Below are positions 1 to 8,661 of a stretch of 64,000 nt of DNA, piece by piece. The translations under genes and the position numbers were made by a program. The DNA is from CAZOHG01 sp964579725 (lineage in GTDB: Bacteria; Zhuqueibacterota; JdFR-76; BMS3Abin05), in the NCBI GenBank assembly GCA_964579725.1, contig CAZOHG010000005.1, positions 1 through 64,000 of the forward strand, written 5' to 3'. The number at the start of each line of letters is the position of its first letter. Within the stretch, counting starts at the first letter, position 1. Under the pieces are notes generated by a model. The model saw only the letters and a list, made by a program, of their open reading frames with translations, was not told the origin of the DNA and searched no databases.

Positions 1-2
1 GC

Positions 3-410
3 AGCGATTTGGTTCGGGTTTACGCACGCTTTTCTTTTCGCCATTTGCAGGATCTAAACCGACTACCTCGTTTTCGAAATGAAGAATATAAATTTTCCCT
101 TCACGAAAAGGACGCCGTTTTTAATCAAATTATTCACCTTTCTCAAAGGGATTGGATCGAAGCCAGCACATTGTACGAAACGGGAATCAAACTGGCCTTT
201 CGCTCGGAGCTCAGTCGGAAAATCAAATTGCGCTTTGCCGTCGAAATGCCCTTTCCAATTGATTCAACCAATGCTCTTTACCAGACAGGAAAACGCACGG
301 CTGTGTGGCGTTTCCGTCTTTCTGATTTGCTGGCACGAGGCACAACCCATTTAACAGCGGTATGCGCACAGTCAGGAAGAGGGAACGTTCCGAAGTACCA
401 TCGTAAATAA
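3..410 (+). CDS. C-terminal part of an exported/lipoprotein-like protein (5' truncated by window edge)
   Basis: The frame is open from the first bases of the window and stops at TAA 408-410, so only the last ~135 codons are visible and the true start lies outside. The segment near residues 70-115 has the alternating beta pattern (hydrophobic strand, 'MPFPIDSTNA', then 'AVWRFRLSDL') seen in small envelope proteins where a 'PG..vstNA...W.f.l' motif closes a beta-sandwich domain. I do not recognise a named family. Two overlapping open frames in the same stretch look like shadows. It lies 27 bp before a membrane protein gene on the same strand, so the two may be cotranscribed. Confidence 0.45.
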   Translation, partial: SDLVRVYARFSFRHLQDLNRLPRFRNEEYKFSLHEKDAVFNQIIHLSQRDWIEASTLYETGIKLAFRSELSRKIKLRFAVEMPFPIDSTNALYQTGKRTAVWRFRLSDLLARGTTHLTAVCAQSGRGNVPKYHRK

Positions 411-437
411 ACCAACACAAAAGGTCAACAGACACTC

Positions 438-1052
438 ATGAACCCAACGGTTTCCATCCAGCAGTGGCTTTCCAAAGGATGGCGGCTCTTTTGGCGCCAG
501 CCCCTTGTTTTCGGATTGGCCGCTGTATTTTATTTCACCGTCATTTTTGGCACGGGCGCGTTTTACGAAAACAAACAGGTCTTTGTTTTAAGTTACTTTT
601 TGCTCAACGGGCCCTTGCTCGTGGGTTTTTACGCCCTTTACTTTCAACAAATTCGCGGGGAAGCCCCCACATTTTCCGCTTTTTTTGAGGGCTTTCGTGT
701 TTTTCTGCCCACTGTGCTGGCAAACTTTTGTCTTTTCGTCATTCTTATTTTGGGGTACACTTTTTTCATTCTGCCGGGGTTCATTCTGGAAGCTTTGTTT
801 CTTTTCACCTATCCCCTGATTTTGGACAAAAGGCTCGGCTTCTGGGAAGCCATGATGACCAGCCAGCGCGCTGTCCGAAAATATGTGTTCGAATTTAGCG
901 GTTACATTTTACTAAAATGGATTCTTTATTTGGCAGGACTTCTGTTTCTGGGGATTGGAATTCTTGTCGTTTTCCCGTGGTTTTCGGGAAGCGTGGCGGT
1001 GGCCTATTCCGACATTTTCGGATTAGAGGAAAAACCGGCTGCCGTTGGCTAA
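438..1052 (+). CDS. polytopic inner-membrane protein, DUF975/YciC-like
   Basis: A 204-residue protein with about five hydrophobic segments (roughly residues 20-42, 48-70, 90-112, 116-132 and 152-188) and short charged loops. The layout resembles the YciC/DUF975 type of integral membrane proteins: an aromatic-rich first helix after 'GWRLFWRQPL', then a helix ending in a Pro-Gly turn, then a Leu/Phe-rich helix followed by 'EAMMTSQRAV'. The function of such proteins is unknown. The ribosome binding site is weak (AAAGGT, 14 bp upstream). No catalytic motif is visible. The membrane location is secure; the family assignment is tentative. Confidence 0.75.
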   Translation: MNPTVSIQQWLSKGWRLFWRQPLVFGLAAVFYFTVIFGTGAFYENKQVFVLSYFLLNGPLLVGFYALYFQQIRGEAPTFSAFFEGFRVFLPTVLANFCLFVILILGYTFFILPGFILEALFLFTYPLILDKRLGFWEAMMTSQRAVRKYVFEFSGYILLKWILYLAGLLFLGIGILVVFPWFSGSVAVAYSDIFGLEEKPAAVG

Positions 1053-1159
1053 AATTTTCAACCTGTGAGTGGAACGACGCGAAAAAACTCATTTGGGACG
1101 AAATACAATCGTTTTTTGACCGAACTTTAACAAACTATATTTGAACAGGAGGAATTCCC

Positions 1160-1996
1160 ATGAAAAAGCGTATTTTTTGGACACTCATTTCTCTCACCTT
1201 GACGTTTTCCTTGTTCGGGAAACCCGCTTTGGCAAAAGTTACCCTGTCGGACACGGTTGTGTACACATTTCCGCTGGAGAACAACGGAGAGCTCTCCGTC
1301 TCCGATGTCAACGGGAATATTTCCATACGAGGCTGGGACAGGGACTCCGCACGGGTTACCGTGGAGAAAGTGGTAACTGCCTCGCAGCGCAAAATTGCCA
1401 AACGGTATTTGCGGGACATTAAAGTCAACTTCGATTCCGACAACTCGCACCTTACCATTGAGCCCAAATTTCCGAAGGGCGTCAACGGCAACAGGAATTT
1501 CTTTGACTGGATTTTCGGCACGGGGGAACACGTAGGGGCAAAAGTGAATTTCCTCATTTTGGTGCCGAAGAAAATCTACGCCGAAGCTGAAAATGTGAAC
1601 GGTCGAATTGACGTCAAATACCTAACTGGAGAATTGGACATTAAATGCACCAACGGACGGGTCACGCTGGAAGACGTTACGGGGGAAATTTCCTCCAAAA
1701 CCGTCAACGGGCGTATTCGAGCCACGATTTCGGACGCCCGGAATTTGCAAACGTTGGATTTAAAAACAGTGAACGGTTCCGTGTCCGTGTGGCTTCCTCA
1801 AAATGTAGGTGGACGGGTGGACCTGTCCACAATGAACGGTGGTATTTCCACCGATTTCCCCCTTGAAATGCAAGGAAAAATGCTGAGACACAATGTCCGG
1901 GGTCGCCTGGGTAAGGGGCACGCCCGAATTCGGATAAACACGCTGAACGGGAGCATTCATCTTTTCAAAAAGCACATCGGCAGGGAAGAAGAATAG
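1160..1996 (+). CDS. exported DUF4097-type beta-repeat protein
   Basis: A 278-residue protein with an N-terminal signal peptide (basic start, hydrophobic core, AxA-like end near residue 25). The mature part is a run of short beta-strand units each carrying an 'xNG' turn: VNGNI, VNGRI, TNGRV, VNGRI, VNGSV, MNGGI and LNGSI, spaced about 20-25 residues apart. This is typical of the DUF4097 (putative adhesin) family, predicted to form a parallel beta-solenoid outside the cytoplasm. An AGGAGG site 7-8 bp before the ATG fixes the start. Its role is unknown. In many bacteria DUF4097 genes sit beside membrane stress-response or anti-sigma genes, but no such partner is seen here; the nearest upstream gene is another membrane protein. 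Confidence 0.8.
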   Translation: MKKRIFWTLISLTLTFSLFGKPALAKVTLSDTVVYTFPLENNGELSVSDVNGNISIRGWDRDSARVTVEKVVTASQRKIAKRYLRDIKVNFDSDNSHLTIEPKFPKGVNGNRNFFDWIFGTGEHVGAKVNFLILVPKKIYAEAENVNGRIDVKYLTGELDIKCTNGRVTLEDVTGEISSKTVNGRIRATISDARNLQTLDLKTVNGSVSVWLPQNVGGRVDLSTMNGGISTDFPLEMQGKMLRHNVRGRLGKGHARIRINTLNGSIHLFKKHIGREEE

Positions 1997-2398
1997 AGAG
2001 AAGAAAAGCCCGAAATTCTCCCTGTACAGGAGCGTCTCCCTGACGAAAATCGTTGCTTCAAACCGCTTGAAATCTGAAAATCAGACCCGCGCTTCGTGAG
2101 GTGAGTCGATTAAATTTGGGAGGAGCCTGAAAAACGTTTGTGGGAAGCTTCGCCGCCCCGAATGTTGAGAACAAGAGATTTTTGGAAAATGCGCAATCGC
2201 CTCCTGTTTGACGTCGCTCACGGGATTGAAAGGCACCCGACTGCACCGGCGTCCGTCTGATTCGCCCATTGGCCCAATCCCGCGTTAGAAAAATCACCTC
2301 CAAAATTTCAATTCAATTGCACAAGAATCGTCTTGGCGCCCTTATTTTTTCCTCCCTTTTTCCGATAATAGGAAGTAGGAAAATTCTGGGAGAAACCA
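1997..2398. other. 402-bp intergenic region without a supported gene
   Basis: No convincing gene is seen. Open frames on the minus strand (about 2058-2303) have unusual composition and no recognisable domain, although a GGAGGTGA stretch (minus strand, 2292-2299) lies just inside their 5' end without a properly spaced start codon. The piece 2100-2290 could be a decayed gene or a dispersed repeat, which cannot be judged from one copy. The last 60 bp before 2399 are AT-rich and contain a GATAAT box near 2363-2368 that may belong to the promoter of the downstream ABC operon. Confidence 0.5.
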
Positions 2399-3310
2399 AT
2401 GCTTGAACTACAAAACGTCCAAAAATCGTACGCGACAGGCCTGTTCCCGAAAAAGGTTCCGGCTGTGCGTGGCCTCTCTCTGCACGTTCACAAGGGCGAG
2501 GTATTTGCCTTTTTGGGCCCCAACGGCGCTGGCAAAACTACCACGATTAAACTCATTTTGAATTTGATTTTTCCCGATTCGGGGAAAATTTTCATTGATG
2601 GCCTTCCGCACCAACAAAAAGACGCCCGAAAAAAGGTCGGCTACCTTCCGGACCAACCCTATTTTTACGATTATTTAACCGCCCGAGAATATTTGATTTT
2701 CAGCGCTCAACTGTACAATCTTCCCCGCTCGCTTTATTTGGAACGGATTCCCGACTTGTTGGAAAAAGTAGGACTCCAGGGAAAGGAAAAACTTCAGCTC
2801 CGAAAATTCTCGCGGGGCATGCTTCAGCGGCTCGGATTCGCTCAGGCCCTCATTCACGACCCCGATTTGCTGATTTTGGACGAACCCATGGGGGGGCTTG
2901 ACCCCATCGGGCGCAAGGAATTCCGAGACATTATTTTGGAACTAAAAGAACAAGGGAAAACCATCTTTTTCAGTTCCCACATTTTGTCGGATGCCGAGGT
3001 GATTAGCGACCGGGTGGGTATTTTAAATAGGGGGGAACTGGTACGCCAAACCTCACTTGCCGAGATTTTCGATCTGGAGGTCGAATCCATTGAAATTAGC
3101 TGCCGGTGGAACGGCACGCCCCCGCCCGAAGAATGGCCACCAAATTGCACAGGGATTCGGCAAGAACAACAAAGCACCGTCTTTGCTTCCGACGAACAGG
3201 GCGCGCAACAGGCCGTCCAATGGGTTTTGGAAAACAAGGGGCGGATCGTGTCCGTCACACCGCACCGAAAAACCCTTGAAGATATTTTCATGGAGGAAAT
3301 GCAAAATTGA
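2399..3310 (+). CDS. ABC transporter ATP-binding protein (NosF/NatA-like)
   Basis: A 303-residue cytoplasmic ATPase of an ABC-2 type exporter. Walker A 'GPNGAGKTT' is at residues 40-48, a signature-loop variant 'FSRGM' is near 137-141, and Walker B 'LLILDEP' is near 156-162, followed by the D-loop and 'SSHIL' H-loop. The ~80 residues after the nucleotide-binding domain end in 'TLEDIFM', as in the DUF4162-type tail of this subfamily. Its stop overlaps the TTG start of the permease gene, so the two are translationally coupled. The substrate is unknown; homologous pairs move ions, lipids or copper-maturation partners. Confidence 0.92.
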   Translation: MLELQNVQKSYATGLFPKKVPAVRGLSLHVHKGEVFAFLGPNGAGKTTTIKLILNLIFPDSGKIFIDGLPHQQKDARKKVGYLPDQPYFYDYLTAREYLIFSAQLYNLPRSLYLERIPDLLEKVGLQGKEKLQLRKFSRGMLQRLGFAQALIHDPDLLILDEPMGGLDPIGRKEFRDIILELKEQGKTIFFSSHILSDAEVISDRVGILNRGELVRQTSLAEIFDLEVESIEISCRWNGTPPPEEWPPNCTGIRQEQQSTVFASDEQGAQQAVQWVLENKGRIVSVTPHRKTLEDIFMEEMQN

Positions 3311-4074
3311 AACCGATTTGGATTATGGCCAAAAACACCTTTCGGGAAACGATCCGGGATCGGGTCATGTACAATATTCTTTTCTTTGCAATTTTCATCA
3401 TTGGTATTTCGTTGGTGATTAGTAGTTGGTCTCTGAACCAACAAGTTAAATTGGTCAAGGATTTCGGTTTGGCAGCCATGTCCATTTTCGGACTGCTAAT
3501 TGCTATTTTTATTGGGATTCGCATCGTGTACCAGGACACCGAACGCCGAACCATTTACATGTTGGTTTCCAAACCCATTGGTCGCTGGCAGATAATTTTG
3601 GGCAAATACACGGGCCTGCTCCTCACCGTTCTGGTGAATGTGGTCGTCATGACGATCAGTCTTCTCATGGTCGATTTTCTAATCGAAACTCACATCGACT
3701 GGGGACTTTTGTCGGCGGTTTTACTTATTTTTTTTGAAATCATGGTGGTCATTGCCTGGGCCTTATTTTTTTCGGTTTTCACCTCTCCCATGCTCAGCGC
3801 GATTTTGACGGTGCTTATTTTCATCATCGGGCATTTGAGCCCGGCCCTGAAGCTTTTCACTCAGCTTCACCCGGAAAACACCACCAACGGTATTCTCCTT
3901 TTTCTGTACCGCGTTCTGCCAAATCTTGAAAATTTCAATATCAAAACGGCTGTGGTGGAACACCTCGCTTTGCCTCCCGGGGCCATTACCAACGCCGTAT
4001 TGTACGGTTTGGCCTACAGTACCATTCTTCTTATTTTCTCCGCGCAAATTTTGGAAAGGCGTAATTTGAAATGA
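3307..4074 (+). CDS. ABC-2 type permease
   Basis: A 255-residue membrane protein with six predicted helices, and the membrane partner of the preceding ATPase. The N-terminal 'AKNTFRETIRDRVMYNILFFAIFI' region and the following 'DTERRTIYMLVSKPIGRWQIILGKY' loop are characteristic of NosY-like ABC-2 permeases. The start is probably the TTG at 3307, whose last bases overlap the ATPase stop codon (TTGA), and the gene ends in an ATGA overlap with the next one. The transported substrate cannot be inferred from sequence. Confidence 0.9.
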   Translation: MKPIWIMAKNTFRETIRDRVMYNILFFAIFIIGISLVISSWSLNQQVKLVKDFGLAAMSIFGLLIAIFIGIRIVYQDTERRTIYMLVSKPIGRWQIILGKYTGLLLTVLVNVVVMTISLLMVDFLIETHIDWGLLSAVLLIFFEIMVVIAWALFFSVFTSPMLSAILTVLIFIIGHLSPALKLFTQLHPENTTNGILLFLYRVLPNLENFNIKTAVVEHLALPPGAITNAVLYGLAYSTILLIFSAQILERRNLK

Positions 4075-4913
4075 AGGGCTCGGGATTTACATTTTTGGGA
4101 TTGATTTTCGCTTTGCTCCTTTCGTCCGAAGCCATTTACCAGACCCAAAATCGACTGGACGTGTACCGAACACCGGAAAAGGCACTGGAAGAAATGGTTT
4201 ACCTGCCCGACGGAAAGGTGCTGAAATGGGCCTCGTTAGGATACACCAACGTGTTGGCCGATTACCTGTGGATCAAAAGTGTGCTCTATTTCGGGCGGCA
4301 CACGGCTGACGATGACAACCCGTTTTTCGACATCATTAAGAAAAAATACAAGCTTTCGGAAAATCCAACGGAGGAAACCCCGAAAACAGCCCCTTCTGCA
4401 GATAGCTCTTTCGATTTGCGTCACGACCCGCGCCTCCACGCTATTTTTTACGACTTTAGAAGCCGGGGACTGGCCCCATTTATTTACCCCCTTTTGGAAC
4501 GCGTCGTCATTTTAGACCCCCATTTTGTAGAACCGTACATTTTCGGCGGACTCTATGTGCTTATGGACACCGGGCAAATCGACGAAGCTTTCCACTTGCT
4601 TGAATTCGGCTACCAGCACAATCCCGATCGCTGGGAATTGCCTTACTACCTTGCTTTTTTGCACCTCTTTTATCGCGGGGATGCCACCACGGCACTGAAC
4701 TACCTGAAAGATGCCGTCGTACGGCCGGACGCACCGCCTTTTGTCCAATCCCTCTCCCTGGCCCTGAGCCGGCGTCTAAATAAAACAACCGTTGTCGTCG
4801 ATTATTTAAAGGGAATTTACAGTTCCACCAGCGACCCGGACGTGCGAAATCGAATTTTGTCCGTACTTCAAAAAATAAATGCCGATCGCCGTCCTGCCAT
4901 TGTCGCACGATAA
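4071..4913 (+). CDS. membrane-anchored TPR-like protein coupled to an ABC exporter
   Basis: A 280-residue protein with one N-terminal hydrophobic segment (residues 5-22), predicted to anchor it with the rest in the periplasm. From about residue 130 it contains degenerate tetratricopeptide-type helical hairpins: 'ERVVILDPHFVEPYIFGGLYVLMDTGQIDEAFHLLE' and 'NPDRWELPYYLAFLHLFYRGDATTALNYL'. The conserved stretch after the anchor ('MVYLPDGKVLKWASLGYTNVLADYLWIKSV') is not a domain I can name. It begins inside the stop of the permease (ATGA), so all three genes form one translationally coupled unit. It may be a periplasmic adaptor of the ABC system. Confidence 0.8.
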   Translation: MKGSGFTFLGLIFALLLSSEAIYQTQNRLDVYRTPEKALEEMVYLPDGKVLKWASLGYTNVLADYLWIKSVLYFGRHTADDDNPFFDIIKKKYKLSENPTEETPKTAPSADSSFDLRHDPRLHAIFYDFRSRGLAPFIYPLLERVVILDPHFVEPYIFGGLYVLMDTGQIDEAFHLLEFGYQHNPDRWELPYYLAFLHLFYRGDATTALNYLKDAVVRPDAPPFVQSLSLALSRRLNKTTVVVDYLKGIYSSTSDPDVRNRILSVLQKINADRRPAIVAR

Positions 4914-5286
4914 TTGCACTTTGTTTCACGACTCGTTTTTCAAGGCGACAAAAAGGGGCTTTTTTGCCTTCAGGACAGGGCAAAAAAACGAAATCGCTTT
5001 TGGTGTCCGAACAAATGTTTCAGAATGGAACAGTCTCAAAAAAGGAAAAGGCGTGGAATTTCTTTGCATTTGACGTCCCACAATCACTATTTTTTAGATA
5101 ATTGTGACGACATTTTCCGGGGGAAGGGTGTTTTTTTGACGGCGAACTTGTTTGGCCCGACACTTTTGTCTAAATTCATTGGCTAGAACAAACCAAGGGG
5201 AAATTCTATTTGATTGAAACTCGGAGTCCGGCCAAAACCATGGGATGAATAATGGGTGTATTTGAAATAAAAACAAAGGGAAATAA
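4914..5286. other. 373-bp intergenic region upstream of glpD
   Basis: No gene is supported. Just after the TPR gene, 4942-4970 can fold into a hairpin (AAGGC/GCCTT and AAAAAG/CTTTTT) and 4960-4987 into another (TTTTTTGCC/GGCAAAAAA), but neither is followed by a clean T-tract, so a terminator is only possible. Promoter-like boxes for glpD are TTGACG (5070-5075) with TTAGAT 18 bp later, and TTGTTT (5148-5153) with TAAATT 17 bp later. An imperfect inverted repeat CACAAT/ATTGTG (5079-5084 and 5101-5106) overlaps the first of these. Confidence 0.4.
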
Positions 5287-7014
5287 ATGAAACGCGACAT
5301 CGGGCAATTGGCGGAAAGGGAATTCGATCTTCTCATTATTGGCGGGGGCATTTACGGAGTCATGGCGGCCTGGGACGCCGCCGAACGCGGCCTTTCCGTT
5401 GCTGTCATTGACAAAGGGGATTTTGCGGGGGCAACCTCCTCCAACAGTCTGAAAATTGTACACGGCGGCCTGCGGTACATTCAGCACGCGGACATTAAGC
5501 GGATGCGGGAATCCATTCGGGAGCGCCGGATGATGATGAAACTGGCACCGCATTTGGTACACCCGCTTGCCTTTGTCATTCCCACGTACGGACATTTCAT
5601 TAAGGGGCCGGAGGCCATGTTCATTGCCCTGAAAATAAACGATTTGGTGTCATTTGATCGCAACTCCTTGCCCGATCCTCAAAAACACCTACCCGCAGGC
5701 AAAATTATCTCCAAACAAGAATGCCTGCAGATGATTCCCGGCGTGGATGCCGAAAATTTAACCGGAGGGGCAATTTGGTACGACGCACAGCTCTACAATT
5801 CGGAGCGCTTTATTTTTTCCGTTCTGCGTTCTGCCACGGACGCCGGAGCCGTTGCCGTTAATTACGCAGAGGCCGTTGCCCTTCTAACCCAAGATAAGCG
5901 CGTGACGGGCGTGCGAATCCACGATCGGCTTTCCGGCAATACGTTCACTGTTCGCTCCAAAATCATTCTCAACACAACGGGCCCCTGGCTCAATCGTGCT
6001 TTGCGTACCCTTTTGCCCAATTTGAATCACCCGCCGATTGCGTTGGCCAAAATGATGAATTTGGTCACGACCCAACTTTTTGACGCGTATTCCGTGGGCT
6101 TTTACAGCAAATACGAATACAAAGACAAAGACGCCGTTATTAGCAAAGGCTCTCGCCTGTATTTCGTCACGCCCTGGCGGGGACTTTCGATGGTGGGCAC
6201 GGCTCAAACGGCGTACGAAGGGGACCCGGAAGACTTTACCATCACACGCGACGACATTCAGCAATTCATGAACGAAATAAATGAAGCCTACCCCCCGGCC
6301 AATTTGAGCTTTGACACTGTTTTGTACTACTACGGCGGCTTGCTCCCCATTGAACCAAATTATTCCGACCCTCGTAATGTAACCCTTCTAAAACACTACC
6401 GCCTCATTGACCACCAAAAAGAACACGGCATCCAGGGTTTGCTTTCCGTCATGAGTGTCAAATACACCACCGCCCGGGACGTCACGGAAAAAGCCTTGAA
6501 TCTGGCCGTACAAAAATTGGGGCAGCCTGAGCGGCGCACAACGCTTCCCGAAAGGCACATTCACGGCGGAGACATTCCCTTTTTCAACGATTTCCTTAAA
6601 GCGGTACAGCACGAACGGCCGCTTGGACTGAGCGAATCCGTTCTCAACCACCTGGCTTACAATTACGGGACGGCTTACCGAGAAATTTTAGCGGTAGCGG
6701 AGCAAAATCCCCGATTGGCCAAGCCGCTAACCGGGCACCCAACCATTTTGAGAGCGGAAGTTGTGTACGGCATTCGCGAAGAAATGGCGCAGCACTTAGA
6801 CGACATCGTTTTTCGACGCACGGAGCTGGGCCCCGAGGGACACCCTTCGGACGAGACTCTGGAGGACGTCGCCCAACTGGCAGCGCAAGAATTAGGCTGG
6901 AACCCGGATCAAACGGCGCGGGAAATCGAAGCGGTCAAAGCCATTTACGAACCTGTGACCGGTGAAAAGCCACAGAATCAACCTCAAAAAACCGTACTGG
7001 AAGGGGGAAATTAA
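5287..7014 (+). CDS. glpD: aerobic-type glycerol-3-phosphate dehydrogenase (FAD)
   Basis: A 575-residue flavoprotein that oxidises sn-glycerol-3-phosphate to dihydroxyacetone phosphate and passes electrons to the quinone pool at the inner membrane. The FAD-binding dinucleotide fold 'GGGIYG' is at residues 19-24, and the family motif 'ATSSNSLKIVHGGLRYI' follows at about 49-65. The C-terminal ~130 residues match the DAO-C helical domain. Length and order are those of full-length GlpD. The start is supported by an AGGGAA site 8 bp upstream. No glpK or glpF lies nearby, so the substrate may come from lipid turnover. It could feed the same quinone pool as the nuo complex encoded downstream. Confidence 0.92.
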   Translation: MKRDIGQLAEREFDLLIIGGGIYGVMAAWDAAERGLSVAVIDKGDFAGATSSNSLKIVHGGLRYIQHADIKRMRESIRERRMMMKLAPHLVHPLAFVIPTYGHFIKGPEAMFIALKINDLVSFDRNSLPDPQKHLPAGKIISKQECLQMIPGVDAENLTGGAIWYDAQLYNSERFIFSVLRSATDAGAVAVNYAEAVALLTQDKRVTGVRIHDRLSGNTFTVRSKIILNTTGPWLNRALRTLLPNLNHPPIALAKMMNLVTTQLFDAYSVGFYSKYEYKDKDAVISKGSRLYFVTPWRGLSMVGTAQTAYEGDPEDFTITRDDIQQFMNEINEAYPPANLSFDTVLYYYGGLLPIEPNYSDPRNVTLLKHYRLIDHQKEHGIQGLLSVMSVKYTTARDVTEKALNLAVQKLGQPERRTTLPERHIHGGDIPFFNDFLKAVQHERPLGLSESVLNHLAYNYGTAYREILAVAEQNPRLAKPLTGHPTILRAEVVYGIREEMAQHLDDIVFRRTELGPEGHPSDETLEDVAQLAAQELGWNPDQTAREIEAVKAIYEPVTGEKPQNQPQKTVLEGGN

Positions 7015-7099
7015 GCGGGGCAAATCGTTTTGAATTCATCCGAAGGTTTTTTTCTTTTCAAGCCCGTTTTGGCAGGGTTTCAACCAAAGCAGACCTTTT

Positions 7100-8629
7100 T
7101 TACAGGCTTCCTTCCGCCGCCTTTTCCTCGGCTTCCTCTTCGTTGTAGAGAGGAACGTATTCCTCCATAATGGGAAAATTATCCAATCGTTTGGCAATGG
7201 CTGCCAAAAGAAACGAGTTCACCCACCAGTAGATATCGGTTTTGCGAATCGACTGCCGCAGTTTGTGCATGTGGGTTCGCCGCTCCTCCCGCGGCATTTT
7301 GTAGGCTTTGTAAAGGGCGTCTGCAACGCCTTCAATATCATACGGATTAATCAAAATGACGTTTCGATGAAACTGAGACGCCACACCGGCAAATTCACTC
7401 AGCACCACCACGCCATTTTCTTCTATATTGGATGCGCAGTATTCCTTTGCCACCAAATTCATTCCGTCCTTGGACGCGGTAACCAGCAAGATTTCCGCTG
7501 TTCGGTAGTGCGCAACCAATTCTTCCCTGTCCAAATTGCGAAAAAGATAGTAAATCGGCACCCAACCGGAATGGGTAAATTGACCGTTGATCTCCCCCAC
7601 CAACCGCTCAATTTGCTCTTTTAACGTGGCGTACATTGGGATTTCGCGGCGGCTGGGCACCAAAATTTGCGCCAGGACCACCCTCCCCTGAAGCTCGGGG
7701 TAACGAATAAGTGCGTTGCGAAAGGCATTCAATTTTTCAATAATTCCCTTTGAATAATCCAGACGGTCGACACCCAAAATAATTTTCATATTGGGCAAGT
7801 TTTCGTGAATGTACCAGGCCTTTTTAGCCACAGCTTCGGTTCGGGCCAGGTTGGAAAATTCCCCGTAATCAATACTAATGGGGAAAGCACCGATTCGAAT
7901 TTCGCGATGATTGAGTCGCATTCGAATCACCTGCCCTTTGCCCCAAATGGCGACATCTTTTAGCAACATGCGGACGCACTGCACAAAATTGCGCCGGTCC
8001 CGCAGGGTTTGAAATCCCACCAAATCGTACGCCAATAATTTGTGGAGTATTTGAAAGCGCCAGGGTAATTTCAGGAAAATATCCGGAGGCGGAAAAGGAA
8101 TGTGCAGGAAAAAGCCCAATTTGGACGCATTGCCCATTTTCCTTAATTCCTGCGCCACGCCGATTAGGTGGTAATCGTGAATCCAAATAAAATCGCGGCC
8201 ACTGCTATTTTTTTGAACAACAGTCGCAAATTTTTTATTTACAGATTCATAGGTTTTCCAGTAAACGGGCTTAAAATTGCAATAAGGCACAAAGTCGTGA
8301 AACAGGGGCCACAAAATCTCATTTGAAAAACCCATGTAGTATTCTTGCACTTCCCTTCGAGTCAAGGCTACGGGTTTAAGGCTGTACCCCGATTCGCCGG
8401 CAGCCTTTTCCAAAAGCGGCTCCATGTCCACCCCGTCTTCGCTAGCATTTCCGGGCCAGCCAATCCAGAGGCCGCCGCGGTTGCGCAAAACAGGAGCCAT
8501 TGCCGTAACCAGCCCACCGGAGCCCGGTTCCACTGTCCACTGTCCGTTTTCGTCTTTGGAAAGTACAATAGGCAGGCGGTTGGACACAATGATAACGCGG
8601 CTTCGCCCGTGGGTTTGTTCGGATTCCAT
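7100..8629 (-). CDS. otsA: trehalose-6-phosphate synthase (GT20)
   Basis: A 509-residue cytoplasmic glycosyltransferase of family GT20 that makes trehalose-6-phosphate from UDP-glucose and glucose-6-phosphate. Visible family motifs include the N-terminal 'VSNRLPIVL', the glycine-rich 'GSGGLVTAM', 'WIGWPG', 'IWIHDYHLIGVAQELR' and 'GFFLHIPFP', then 'GVDRLDYSKGI' and 'EGMNLVAKEY'-like donor-binding segments (here 'DGMNLVAKEY'). Length is usual for the family (about 450-510). It is the last gene of the minus-strand trehalose operon, 32 bp after the MscS gene, and works with OtsB encoded two genes upstream. Confidence 0.95.
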   Translation of the reverse strand: MESEQTHGRSRVIIVSNRLPIVLSKDENGQWTVEPGSGGLVTAMAPVLRNRGGLWIGWPGNASEDGVDMEPLLEKAAGESGYSLKPVALTRREVQEYYMGFSNEILWPLFHDFVPYCNFKPVYWKTYESVNKKFATVVQKNSSGRDFIWIHDYHLIGVAQELRKMGNASKLGFFLHIPFPPPDIFLKLPWRFQILHKLLAYDLVGFQTLRDRRNFVQCVRMLLKDVAIWGKGQVIRMRLNHREIRIGAFPISIDYGEFSNLARTEAVAKKAWYIHENLPNMKIILGVDRLDYSKGIIEKLNAFRNALIRYPELQGRVVLAQILVPSRREIPMYATLKEQIERLVGEINGQFTHSGWVPIYYLFRNLDREELVAHYRTAEILLVTASKDGMNLVAKEYCASNIEENGVVVLSEFAGVASQFHRNVILINPYDIEGVADALYKAYKMPREERRTHMHKLRQSIRKTDIYWWVNSFLLAAIAKRLDNFPIMEEYVPLYNEEEAEEKAAEGSL

Positions 8630-8661
8630 TCGAAATGCCCTCCAAAAAATAAACTACTTGG

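Noticed and set aside
4879..5186. Short plus-strand open frames after the TPR gene
   Set aside because: They run through hairpin and promoter-like sequence, lack a ribosome site and have no homology I can recognise.
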